From contig CALMUP010000003.1 in the NCBI GenBank assembly GCA_937872895.1, positions 1 to 64,000 of the forward strand: DNA of 64,000 nucleotides, in the 5' to 3' direction. The position numbers were made by a program, and so were the translations under genes. This document shows, one piece after another, positions 26,004 through 36,100 of the stretch (position 1 is its first letter; every line of letters begins with the position of its first letter). Origin of the DNA: an uncultured Verrucomicrobiota bacterium (GTDB lineage Bacteria; Verrucomicrobiota; Kiritimatiellia; CAIVKH01). The notes under the pieces are model-generated. The model did no database searches and was not told where the DNA came from. It saw nothing but the letters and a program-made list of their open reading frames with translations.

Positions 26004-26034
26004 AAAGGGCCGCGTCGGATGGACGCGGCCCTTT
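26004..26034 (-). terminator. Rho-independent terminator of the Calx-beta protein gene
   Basis: A perfect 13-bp stem (AAAGGGCCGCGTC/GACGCGGCCCTTT) with a 5-nt loop. On the minus strand it ends in CCCTTTTCAT. It lies 24 bp after the stop at 26058. Confidence 0.8.
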
Positions 26035-26057
26035 CGTTGATGGCGTTGTGGCGGGGA

Positions 26058-29000
26058 TCAGGGTTGGTTGAGGCGGGTGCGGATCTGGTAGATCCGGTTG
26101 CCTTCGTTGGTGTCGCTTAGGGAGAACGGACTGCCGCTGCCGGGGATGTTGTTGCTCTGGGTGTTCCAAACCTGGGCGACCAGGTTGGTGGTCCAGAGGA
26201 CGTGGTAAAGGCGTCCGGTCACGGTGGCGAATTCCAGGGTGCGGGCACCGCTGCCGCCGCCGATGGTCTCGATCTCGAAGAAGGAGGCGCCGTTGGTGGG
26301 ATTGGTCCCGGCGATGTATTCGTCGAGGTTGATGAACCCGTCACTATCCGTATCGGCGTTGGCGGTGGCGCCGGTGGCCGAACCGAAGTACTGAACCTCC
26401 CAATCATTTGGGATGAGGTCACCGTCGTCATCGTTGCCACCGCCGGCCGGAGCGGGGATCTCCTGGCACGGGCTGAAGGCTCCGCGCGAGTGGGAATTGG
26501 TCTGCCATCCGCCGGTGGCGATCATTTCCGCGTAGTTGGTTCCCGTACCGCACAGGGACAGGGTGATGCCGAGCGCGGTGGCGCTCTGGGCGCCGATGTT
26601 GATAGATGGGATGCCGGCGGCCGGGCCGTTGATCGGTGTCGTGGACCCCTCGTATCCGATGAATTGAATCACGCCGGTGCTCTGGTAAACCAGGGCAAGT
26701 GCGTCGTTGGTTCCATTCTGCAGGGAACCTGACGGGGTGTAGGCGGCTTCATACCAGATCACGCCATAACCGTTGGACAGGTCGGGAATCACACCACTCA
26801 GCGGAATGTTGCTGTAGGTGGTGAGGGTGGTGCCGTCGTACAGGTAAACACTGTAGCCCGACAGGTCCGTTCCGGCCGGTCCGGCGACTTCGAATCCTTC
26901 GTTGGTATCGCCACCGGCATTGTCGTAGTGCAGTTCGTTGAACCAGAGGTTCAGCTGCATACCGCCGCCACCGGGGCCGGCCGGAGAGTTGGTGACGGTG
27001 ATGGTGATGGTCTCGCTGGCTGCGCCATCGTCATCCGCCGCGTAGAAGGTGACGGTGTACACGCCGGCCGGACCGGGTGAGGTCCAGGTGAAGGTGCCTG
27101 CGGTGTTGGTGGTGCCGAAGGTCGAGCCGGACGGAGCGTTGCTGACCGTCATGACGACCGGATCGCCTTCCGTGGCGGTGGCCGAAACGGCGAAGGTCAG
27201 CAAGGCGTTGGTCAGTGTGGTCTTGTTGCCGATCGCGTTCAACACCGGGGGCGTTCCGGCGGCATCGTTGTCGGTGATGGTCAGGGTGAATACCGATGGG
27301 GAGGTCAATCCTCCGCCGATGGCATTGGTCAGGGTCAGGATGACCGTCTCGGCCGATTCGATCACGGCATCGTCGTTGATGGTGATGGTTACCGTGGTCG
27401 AGGTTGTCGCGCCGTTAAGCGTCACATTGGTGGCGCTGATCGTGTAGTCGTTGCCGCCGCCAAGGGTGGCCGTGCCACCGAGGGCGATTTGCGCGGAAAG
27501 ATTTCCATCGGGTGCGGTTTTGACGATGGTCACCTCGAAGGTGCCGTCGGCTTCACCGGCGGTGGCGGAGGCGACCGCGAAGCGCAGGTTCGTGGTCACC
27601 GTGGCCGGGGCCAGGGTTTGGGCATTGTTGATGGCACCGGGGGTGGCGTTTCCGATGGTATTCGTCCAACTGAAGTCGGCGAAACCGGAGCCGGGGCCAC
27701 CGGTCAGGTAGATCGAGGTCAACGGGTTGGTATTGTCATCGCTGGCGGTGGTGTATTGATCATGGGCCAGGATCGCATTGTCGCCCTCGTAATCAACGGT
27801 ATGGACATTGACCGGACCCGTCTTTTTCACCAGAACGACCGAGTCGGCCGGACCATTCTGGATTTCATCCTGCGTCCAGGTGGCGGGTGTATAGTCGGCC
27901 GTTCCTTCGGCGGGATTCACCCGGCCAATCACGAAGAAACCATACCCGTTCCCCTCGTCCGAGAAGGTCCAATTGGCGGGGCCCAGATCGAATGAATTGT
28001 ACCCGCTGGTCTGCCCGTTGTTGACAAAGACCAGCTCGTAGTCGTCAAGGCTCAATCCTGCCGGGCCGGCAATTTCCACCCACTCGCTGGTATCGGTGCC
28101 GACACTATCGTAGTCCATTTCATTGATCCAGGGAGAGCCGGAGGGCGGAGGAAGCGCATCGTTGTCGTTGATCGTCAAGGTAAAGGCCCCGGGAGCGCCC
28201 AACGTGCCACCGACGACATTGGCCAGGGTCAGGATCACGGTTTCGTTGTTTTCGGTGTCGCCGTCATCAACAATCGACACGACCACGGTGGCCGAGGTGG
28301 TGGCGCCATCGAGGGTTATGTTGGTGGTACTGACGGTGTAGTCAGCGGTCAGGGTGGCGGTGCCGCCGAGGGTGATCTGGGCGCTGACGTTGCCATCGGC
28401 AACGGTCTTGACCACGGTCACGGTAAAGGAACTTCCGTTCTCGCCGATCGAGCCGGAGCTCGCGGTGAACTGGACGTTGGTGGTGGGGCCCCCACCCCCG
28501 CGCAGGGTGAGGATGTAATCCTGGTTGTTGGCGTTGTTCCAGGTGCCGATCGTGCCGGCCGCACCATCGCCCGTGGCATCGGTGCCATTGAAGTCCGACA
28601 GGGCTTTGGTGGCATTACCGGCCTCGGCGGATTCATTGGCACCGGTATCACCGGAGGCGGTGGCGAGCTTGGCGGAAACCAGATCGGTGAAGTTCGCCGT
28701 GTTTTTGGCGTTGCCAGAGGCGAAGGCGTGGATCATCCCGGTCGAGCCGGCCTTGCCGGAGCCGGCCTCCTTGATCATGATGATTTCCGCGGCGGCAATG
28801 TCAAACGTACCGGATTCCGCCGAAAAATAGGTCGTGTTGGTCAGGCCGACATCCAGGTTGAAGTCGCTACCGCCCACCGTGGTGTCGGCGGCGGAGGCAT
28901 CGCGGCGCAGCACAATCAGGGTTCCGGCGGGCAGGTTCGACCAAAGGGCATTCGTGGTGAAGGTGTAGCCACCTCCGTTGTCGTTGGCACCACTGCTTGA

Positions 29001-29168
29001 GTAATCCTTCAGGATCATGCCACGCATATCCAGGTTGTTCTGGATGACCAGCAGCTCCACCACATCCGGAGTGGCGTTGCGGAATTCGTTGATCACCACG
29101 GATTGACCGCGGGCGGATATGGAGGCGAGACTGGCGACGAGCGCGACGAGCAAGGCATACTGCTTCAT
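26058..29168 (-). CDS. Secreted Calx-beta / lamin-tail-like / calcium-repeat protein
   Basis: 1,036 residues with a signal peptide (MKQYALLVALVASLASISAR). Domains in order: lamin-tail-like (~22-90), Calx-beta (~233-339, ending FTLTINDNDA), lamin-tail-like (~343-516, INEMDYDSVGTDTSEWVEI), Calx-beta (~523-634, FTLTITDNDA), a putative Ig/cadherin-like domain (~639-726), lamin-tail-like (~736-896, FNELHYDNAGGDTNEGFEV), DxDxDG repeats (~909-959) and a beta tail to the end. Calx-beta and DxDxDG units bind Ca2+ in known relatives. AGGAG lies 7 bp before the start. It lies 105 bp downstream of the 29274 gene and is followed by a strong terminator. Surface or matrix role inferred. Confidence 0.82.
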   Translation of the reverse strand: MKQYALLVALVASLASISARGQSVVINEFRNATPDVVELLVIQNNLDMRGMILKDYSSSGANDNGGGYTFTTNALWSNLPAGTLIVLRRDASAADTTVGGSDFNLDVGLTNTTYFSAESGTFDIAAAEIIMIKEAGSGKAGSTGMIHAFASGNAKNTANFTDLVSAKLATASGDTGANESAEAGNATKALSDFNGTDATGDGAAGTIGTWNNANNQDYILTLRGGGGPTTNVQFTASSGSIGENGSSFTVTVVKTVADGNVSAQITLGGTATLTADYTVSTTNITLDGATTSATVVVSIVDDGDTENNETVILTLANVVGGTLGAPGAFTLTINDNDALPPPSGSPWINEMDYDSVGTDTSEWVEIAGPAGLSLDDYELVFVNNGQTSGYNSFDLGPANWTFSDEGNGYGFFVIGRVNPAEGTADYTPATWTQDEIQNGPADSVVLVKKTGPVNVHTVDYEGDNAILAHDQYTTASDDNTNPLTSIYLTGGPGSGFADFSWTNTIGNATPGAINNAQTLAPATVTTNLRFAVASATAGEADGTFEVTIVKTAPDGNLSAQIALGGTATLGGGNDYTISATNVTLNGATTSTTVTITINDDAVIESAETVILTLTNAIGGGLTSPSVFTLTITDNDAAGTPPVLNAIGNKTTLTNALLTFAVSATATEGDPVVMTVSNAPSGSTFGTTNTAGTFTWTSPGPAGVYTVTFYAADDDGAASETITITVTNSPAGPGGGGMQLNLWFNELHYDNAGGDTNEGFEVAGPAGTDLSGYSVYLYDGTTLTTYSNIPLSGVIPDLSNGYGVIWYEAAYTPSGSLQNGTNDALALVYQSTGVIQFIGYEGSTTPINGPAAGIPSINIGAQSATALGITLSLCGTGTNYAEMIATGGWQTNSHSRGAFSPCQEIPAPAGGGNDDDGDLIPNDWEVQYFGSATGATANADTDSDGFINLDEYIAGTNPTNGASFFEIETIGGGSGARTLEFATVTGRLYHVLWTTNLVAQVWNTQSNNIPGSGSPFSLSDTNEGNRIYQIRTRLNQP

Positions 29169-29216
29169 GATGCTACTCCTGACGTGATTCCCCGAACCGA
29201 ACGTGATGTACTTTCT

Positions 29217-29241
29217 ACAGGGTAGCCTAAAGCAACCCTGT
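29217..29241 (-). other. Hairpin in the spacer before the Calx-beta gene
   Basis: A 7-bp perfect stem (ACAGGGT/ACCCTGT) with an 11-nt loop in the 105-bp gap between 29274 and 29168. It has no T-run. It could be a weak attenuator or an mRNA-processing site; nothing else is seen in this gap. Confidence 0.35.
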
Positions 29242-29273
29242 TCGTTGAGCATTAAATGCCCGTGAGATTCCCT

Positions 29274-30143
29274 TTAATCCACCAGGCGAATCCGGAACTG
29301 CTGGACGTCGCCAGCGGCCCCGTTGGTGAACGCGATGCTGGACAGGGATCCGGTGGCGACCACGGGACCGCCAACATTGGTGAAGGTTACGTCCGGATCA
29401 TTGAGTGATCCGAGGGCGGCCTGGATCTGGTAGGTTTTACCGGACACGGAATCCCAGGTGACCTGCATGAGGTGGTTGCCGCCGCGAATGGCGTCCATGG
29501 AAAGGAAACTTGATGGATCGCCCAGGCCGGTGCCGGCGCGAAATTCCTCGAGGTCGGACATACCGTCGCTGTCGCTATCCCACAGGGACGAATTGCCACC
29601 GAGGGCTTTTTCCCAGGAATTGTGGACGCCATCGCCGTCGTCGTCGGCGGTATCGAAGGCATTGGTCGCGGCGGGGAATAGCGGATAAAAATAGGCCGGC
29701 TGGTTCACGGCAAACGGTTGGGAGTCGGTATAAAACGAGGCTGCCTCCACGGAGGGTGCGTTGTAGACCCGGGCCACGACGACCCCCTCTTCCGGTCGCG
29801 GCGACACGGAGGCGCTGAAGAACCCATCCAGGGCGGGGTTGGATGGGTTGACGCCTCCGCCGATCCGCGAGGTGAAGATCACCGGGTTGTCGGGATGGGG
29901 TGTTCCATCTACTGCGGGAGGATGAAGCACGGCGGGAGATTGCACGTGAAGGAAGTGGACCAGGTTCTCGGAACTGCTCGGCATGATGAATCCACGGGCG
30001 TCCACCACGGCCTGGGTCGACTCGACCTGGATGGGAACCATTTGAGCGAATCCTGGAGCGACCGCGCAGAGGCTGATGACGCACACGGCGATCAGGCAGG
30101 CAAGTCGGGTAACCGACCGGAATGATATCTTCATCGTGTTCAT
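29274..30143 (-). CDS. Secreted calcium-repeat protein (hypothetical)
   Basis: 289 residues with a signal peptide ending near APGFAQ. The first ~160 residues are beta-rich and not recognised. Residues ~163-216 hold DxDxDG-type repeats (FDTADDDGDGVHNSWEKALG and DSDSDGMSDLEEF), resembling thrombospondin type-3 units. The last ~75 residues are a beta tail (YQIQAALGSLNDPDV, ending FRIRLVD). Its ATG overlaps the stop of the giant gene (ATGA at 30140-30143), so it should be made together with that protein. ATG at 30134 is an alternative start. Function unknown. Confidence 0.78.
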   Translation of the reverse strand: MNTMKISFRSVTRLACLIAVCVISLCAVAPGFAQMVPIQVESTQAVVDARGFIMPSSSENLVHFLHVQSPAVLHPPAVDGTPHPDNPVIFTSRIGGGVNPSNPALDGFFSASVSPRPEEGVVVARVYNAPSVEAASFYTDSQPFAVNQPAYFYPLFPAATNAFDTADDDGDGVHNSWEKALGGNSSLWDSDSDGMSDLEEFRAGTGLGDPSSFLSMDAIRGGNHLMQVTWDSVSGKTYQIQAALGSLNDPDVTFTNVGGPVVATGSLSSIAFTNGAAGDVQQFRIRLVD

Positions 30144-33100
30144 GGTGTGGTCGCCTGCCCCAGCGGGTTACCCGTTGCGTTGTTGGTCAGGTAGTTCACG
30201 GTTTGGCCGGAGCCGTTCAGCTCAAAGGCGCGGAAGAAGTAGGTGGTACCGGGGTCAAGCCCCTTCACGACGACCTGGCTGGTGGTGCCGACGGAGAGGA
30301 TATAGTGGTTGGTCCCGAGCACGGAGCCGGCACCAAACAGGTTGGTTCCGGTGTAGGGGGTTCCGTCGGCCGGGAACTGGTTGATCGGACTGCCCATGCG
30401 ACCGACCAGGACACGCTGGCTGCCGTTTCCGGGGGTCCACTGCACGGTGATATTGGTGGCGGTGACATTCGAGAACACCAACGACGACGATTGGACGGTC
30501 GGTTCGGCGGCGACGGTGTAGGCGAGGTTGGTCAGCGAGTAGTTGCCGAGGCCGCCGGCGTTCTGGGCGCGGACGCGCCAGTAGTACGGGGTGGCGGCGG
30601 TGAGGCCGGTGACGCTAAAGGAGGTCACGTTGCCGGCGAGGCGGTTGCTGTAACCGGGGGCGTACACGCTAAACACGGTGGTGGTCGAGACATCGATCAG
30701 GTAATTCGTCGCACCTCCGGTGGCGGACCACAGGGCGGTGAAGCCGGAGGAGGTGCGGTTGGTCGCGCCGATCAGGACCACGTTGGTCGGGGCGGTCCAG
30801 AACGTACCGTCACCGGAATAGCCGATACCGACCGCGTTGGTGCCCCAGCCGCGGTAGTAGATCAAGGTGCCGGCGGGCAGACCGGAGCGGACATGGCTGT
30901 AGGCACCGGACGAGGTTCCGCCTTCGGCGAGGCTGTTGCCGGTCGGGGCGGGTGCGACGCCCCAGACGGTGCCGCGGGCGATCAGCGGTCCGGCAAACGA
31001 ATCCATCTGCGCACCGAGGGTGGCGGCGTTTGCGCTGATGTTGGAGACGGTTGGCAGCGACAGAATGGGAAGACCGGCGATGCTACGCGAACCGCTGTCG
31101 GGGGTGCCTTCCTCGGACAGGCTCGAGCTGCTGCTGTTGGTGGCGCGCACCCAGTAATAATAGGTCACGCCGGCGGTGGCGGAGTTGTCGTCGTAGCTGG
31201 TTGTGTTCGCAGTGACCGAGGCAAGGTAGCTGGCGGCTCCATAGGAGGCGGTTGTTCCACGCCAGATGCCGTACCCGGTTTCGTGGTCGATGTCGTTCCA
31301 GACCAGCATCACCTTCGTCGAATAGGTGTCATCCGAAGCGGACACGCCGGTCACGGTGGCGAGGCGGCGGTAGCCGGCATCGCCGGCACCGAAGGCGCTG
31401 GCCCCGGCGCAGTTGGTGCCCTTGATCCAGTAGTAATAAACCGTTCCGGGCACGGCGGCGGCATCGAGATAGTTCGTGGCATTGGCAACGGTGGTGCCGA
31501 TGAGCGATGCCCCGGCGGAGAGGTTTACGGTATGCCGCCAGACTTGATACCCCTCCTCGTTGGCGCCGTCGTTCCAGGCGACGGTCACGGCGGCGGTGGA
31601 GGTGCCTGCGGAGACGGAAGCCACGTTGATCACGGACGAGGTCACGGTGCAGTTGTTGGTGATGGTGATGTCGAACGCAGCGGGTGAACTGAAGCAGCCA
31701 TTGGAATCCGTTGCGGTGATCAGGAATGAGAAGACGCCGGCGGACGACGGGGTGCCGGCGATCACGCCGTTGGCTCCGAGCGAGAGGCCGGACGGGATAT
31801 TGCCACCGCTGATCGTGAAGGTATACGGAGCCGCGCCACCGGCTGCGCCGAACCGGTTGGAGTAGATGCTGGACAGGGTGCCGTTCGGCATGGCGGTATT
31901 GGTGATGGTCACGCTGGCACAGGTGGTGATGAAGGTGCGGGTGCCGAAGCGGCTTACACCGGCGCTGTTCGAGGCGACGAGCTGGATGTGGTACAGCGTG
32001 CCAGGGGAGAGGCCGGTGATGGGCAGTGATACGGAGAGGGCGATGTTGGTGGCGGGCAGGTTGGTGGTCGCCGAAACTGCGCCGTAGTTCGTGGTGGTTC
32101 CGTAGCGGAAGTACGCGGTGCTGGCCAGGCGGTTCGGATTCACGGTGCCAAGCAGGGTTGCACCGGAGCCGGACACGTTGATCGGAGCCAGGGCTTGCAC
32201 GGTCGGCGCGGCCGGAAGGGCATTGGTGATCTCGACCTGTGGTGGCGGATAGAGTTGGCTGGCGCTGAAGTCCAGCTCGTAGGGCACGGCGTTGCTCTTC
32301 ACGTGGATGATCACGGCATCATCGGCTTCGATGATGAAATTCTCGGCTGAACCAGTGCCGCCGGTGACGAAGGTGAACTGGCCGGTCGTGTTCACGAAAA
32401 TACGGGCTTTCGGTTGGGCGTAGGGTCCGTAGCCGCGCTGAAGGATACGGATTTCATCGGCGCGCTGCACATTGAGGCCCCAGACCAGGTTGGTGCGAAG
32501 GCCGAGTGAATCACCCAACTCGCGGACCCTGGTCGGCCGCGGCATATTGAGCGAGAGGATGTTGTAGGCCGAGGTCAGGATGAGCACCGGTTCGGCATTG
32601 GTCCAGGGTACGCGGCCGACGAGCAACAGGTTGGTCGAGGACGGGACAAAGATGCTGAAGCCGCGGTTGGTGGCGGGGAGCGACACGTGGTCGGACGGGC
32701 TGTCATCCACCGTGCTCAACCAACCCGGGCCGGCACCGCTGGAGAGCCAGTAGTTGGTCGCGTTGGGTTGGCCGAAGGCATTCGGCTCGTACAGGATCAC
32801 CTGGGTGGCGCTGGCGATGCTGTTGCCGGCGGGCAGACGGTTGACACCGAGGAATTCCTCAAGGGTGTTCACCAGCGGCACCATGCCCTTGCCGATGAAG
32901 TTGTAGCCGTTCACGCCGTTGACGTTCACGAGTTCGGCATTCATCGCGACGATGACCTGTTCACTGGCCGCGCCGACGCGCTGCAGCGACGGGATCCAGC
33001 CATTCACCGGGGCGACGCGGTAGAAGCGCATCGTCTTGTAGGGGAGGTTGCGCGGGTGCGGGCGGTTGCTGGAGCTGCCTTCGTTCAATCCGCCGAGGTC

Positions 33101-36100
33101 GACGAAATTCGTGCCGATGACGGTCTGGGCGAGTCGCCATGAACCGTTGATGGCGTCGCTGTAGCCGGTAGCATCGGTGTAGATCACGTCGTACGGGCGG
33201 TCGTTGAGGCCGACCCACTGGACGACCACGTCGCCGCTGGCATTTACGAAGGCCTGGGTGATGGTAAAGACGTTGAGGCGCTTGGTCTCGACATCGGAGA
33301 GCGGGCCGATGTTGCCGGCGGCATCAACGCCGGCCACGGCGATGCGGTACTCGATGCCCATGACCAGGTTCGACATGATGATCGAGCCGGTTCCGATGTT
33401 GCCCAGTTCGGGGTACTCGGTCGATACGGCGAGGTAGTTGTCGTTGGAGGTAGGGCCGGTCTCGGCATCGGTGTAGTAGATGCGGTAGGTGTACCAGGGC
33501 GACAGCGGCTCGCCATCGCCGCGTGGTCCGGCGCCGACGGTTTCATTGGCTGGCGGGTTCCAGCTCACCTTGATTTCCGAGGTGTCGTCAGCGACATCGA
33601 GGATGTCGTTGCTGAGGGCGAGGTTGGTGATCACCGCGGGTGGCGTCAGGTCGATGCGGGTGACATAGGGGACGTTCATGCCGCGAGCGCGGTCGTTGGC
33701 GCGGTCGTTGTCGTTATCCACCATGAACACGTAGCCGGTGATCACGCCTTCGTCGCCGGAGGAGAAGCTGGCGTTGTTGGTGGCGGCGAGGTCGCCGGCG
33801 GTCAGGGTCAACGGAGGCGACGTCGGGTTGTGGTCGTAGCGGTACTGGTACACGCCGGAGGCGTCGAGGGTGGCGTTGGCCCAGGCAAGGTTGATAGCCG
33901 TGGTGTTGGTCCACGACAGGTAGCGGGTCAGGGCGAGGTCATCGACATAGACCGAGGGCGAGGCCACGCTGACCGCGACGAGGCGCACGGTGGCGATGCC
34001 GGTGTAATCGATCGGCAGGCTGTAGGTGGCATAGTTGGTGCCGGAGATGGCATTGGTTACCCCGATGGCGACCCAGCCGGCGTTCAACAAGGTGGCGTAC
34101 TCGGCGGTGATGTAGTTGGTGGCGGTACCGGACGAGGCGCGGGCGGCATAGAACAGGGTGCCGGGCTGGCTGGCCAGCGGCAGTTCGAGCAGGGACCCGG
34201 TGACCAGGCGCAGGTTGCGATCGGGCGTGTTCGGTTCATCGGAGGTGCTGGCGGCAACCGAGGTCAATTGCCAGGTTCCATTGAGCGGGGTCATCGCGGT
34301 GGTCTGGTAGGTCGAGCCGACGGTATTCGACCAGCCTTCCCCGTCTTCGAAACTGGTGGCGAACAGCAAGGCGGAGCGGCTGTTGTAGGTGAGGTTCGAG
34401 AACGGAACACCGGAACGATCATCATCCACGACGATGAAGCGGTTGGTTCCGCCCACGATCACCGCGCTGTCGATCACCTCGCCGTAGCAGGCACCCAGGC
34501 TGCGGGCCGACCAGAGCAGGCTGTAGGCGCCGGTGTGGATGCTGCCGTACGGGATGGCCTCAAGCGGACTGTTGGTGGCGTACATCGTGGTGCCAGCGGT
34601 GACGATGTTCGACCAGTCCGACGAATAGACATCGGTTGCGGTCGGGTCGCGCAGGGTAAAGGTCGGCGTAAACGGCGGATCGATGGCGACACCGGCCGGG
34701 TGGCTGATGGTGATGGCGAGGCTGTAACCGCCGGCGGCGAGATCGCCATCGGTGATCAGGGCGGTCGCGGCAGGCTGGTCGTTGACATAGAAATCGGAGG
34801 CCTCGGGCTCGGCGCCACTGCCATCGGTCACGGCGATGAGGAACTGCTGGGTCACGACCAGGCGGTCCCCTACCCGGTCATTGTCGGCATCGGCGACGGT
34901 GACGCGCACGGTATAGGTGCCGCAGTCGGCGATGCCGGAGAGGTTGATCGACGAGGTGATGATCGGCTCCCAGTTCACCGCATCGCCGTCATTGGTGGGG
35001 CTGAAGGTGAACAAGCCGGTGTAGGCGATCCCGCCGAACGAATCGAGCACGGTGATGACGGGTGGCTCGGTGTTGAAGGCGATGCCGCTGGTGGTATCGC
35101 GCACCTGACCGGAGATAACGACGCTGACCAGTTCGGCGGGGTTGGTCAGGGTGGTCTGGCCGTTGATGGTAAAGAAGCCGATCTGCGGCGGGTCGGTGTC
35201 ATCATCGACGACGTTGAACGGGATGTTGGTGGAGCGGGCGGCGGCATCGAACGGCCGGTCGTTGTCCGTGTCGGCGACGTGGACCTGCGCGGTGTAGGTG
35301 CCGAGTTGGATGAAGGCGTAGGTGCCGGGGGCGACGCCGTTGGAGAACGACTGGAGGGTGGTCGTTCCGGCCGGGAAGGTGGTGGCGAAGTAGTTCGAGG
35401 CGACCTGGCCGCCGTTGGTGTTCATGACGACGTAGCGGAGGCCGGCCTCGTTGCTGACCGCCACACCGCTGAACACGTCCTGGACGAGGCCGGTGATGGT
35501 CCAGCCACCGAGGAAGATGTCCTCGTCGGTGATGGTGCCGGCGGAGCTGCAGACATCGGGGAAGGTGAAGTTGAACGCGGAGAGGTTGAAGGCGGCGAAG
35601 TCATCGCCGATCCAGTTTTCCTGGTTGCCGATGTAGAACAGGATGTCTTCGCGGCTACCGCCGATGGCGAGGACGTTGGTGTTGATGATGACGTTGTCGA
35701 ACTCGCCGACCGCGACGGCGGTGAAGCCGTCGACCAGTCCGGGCGGCAGGGCGGATGAGTGGGAATCGACCGCATCGACATCCCAGACGCCGGTGAGACG
35801 GTCGTTGAGGGCGTAGATGAACTGCGGGTTCGTGTCGGTGCCCTGGTAGGCGAGGATCTGTTCACCCTGAATGTTCGGCGAGAACGAGCCGAGGCTCTGG
35901 TGGAGGACGCCGACATTAAAGACCGGGGTATTGGTGGCGACCCAGCGGACCACCGTGCCGGCGGCTACGCAGTTGGTGGCGCGCCAGACCAGCGTGCCTT
36001 CGTTGTTGCGGAAGGAGGCGGTGCTGCTGCGCCAGCCATTGTCCGTGAAGCGGATCCGGGTGCCGGCGGGAATATCCACAAGGGTGACGAAAGCGAAGGC

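Noticed and set aside
30140-30400. LPXTG, PEP-CTERM or Bacteroidetes type IX sorting signal at the giant's C-terminus
   Set aside because: The last residues (FEYNG-like Fn3 end, then NATGNPLGQATTP) lack a hydrophobic helix, a basic tail or any sorting motif.
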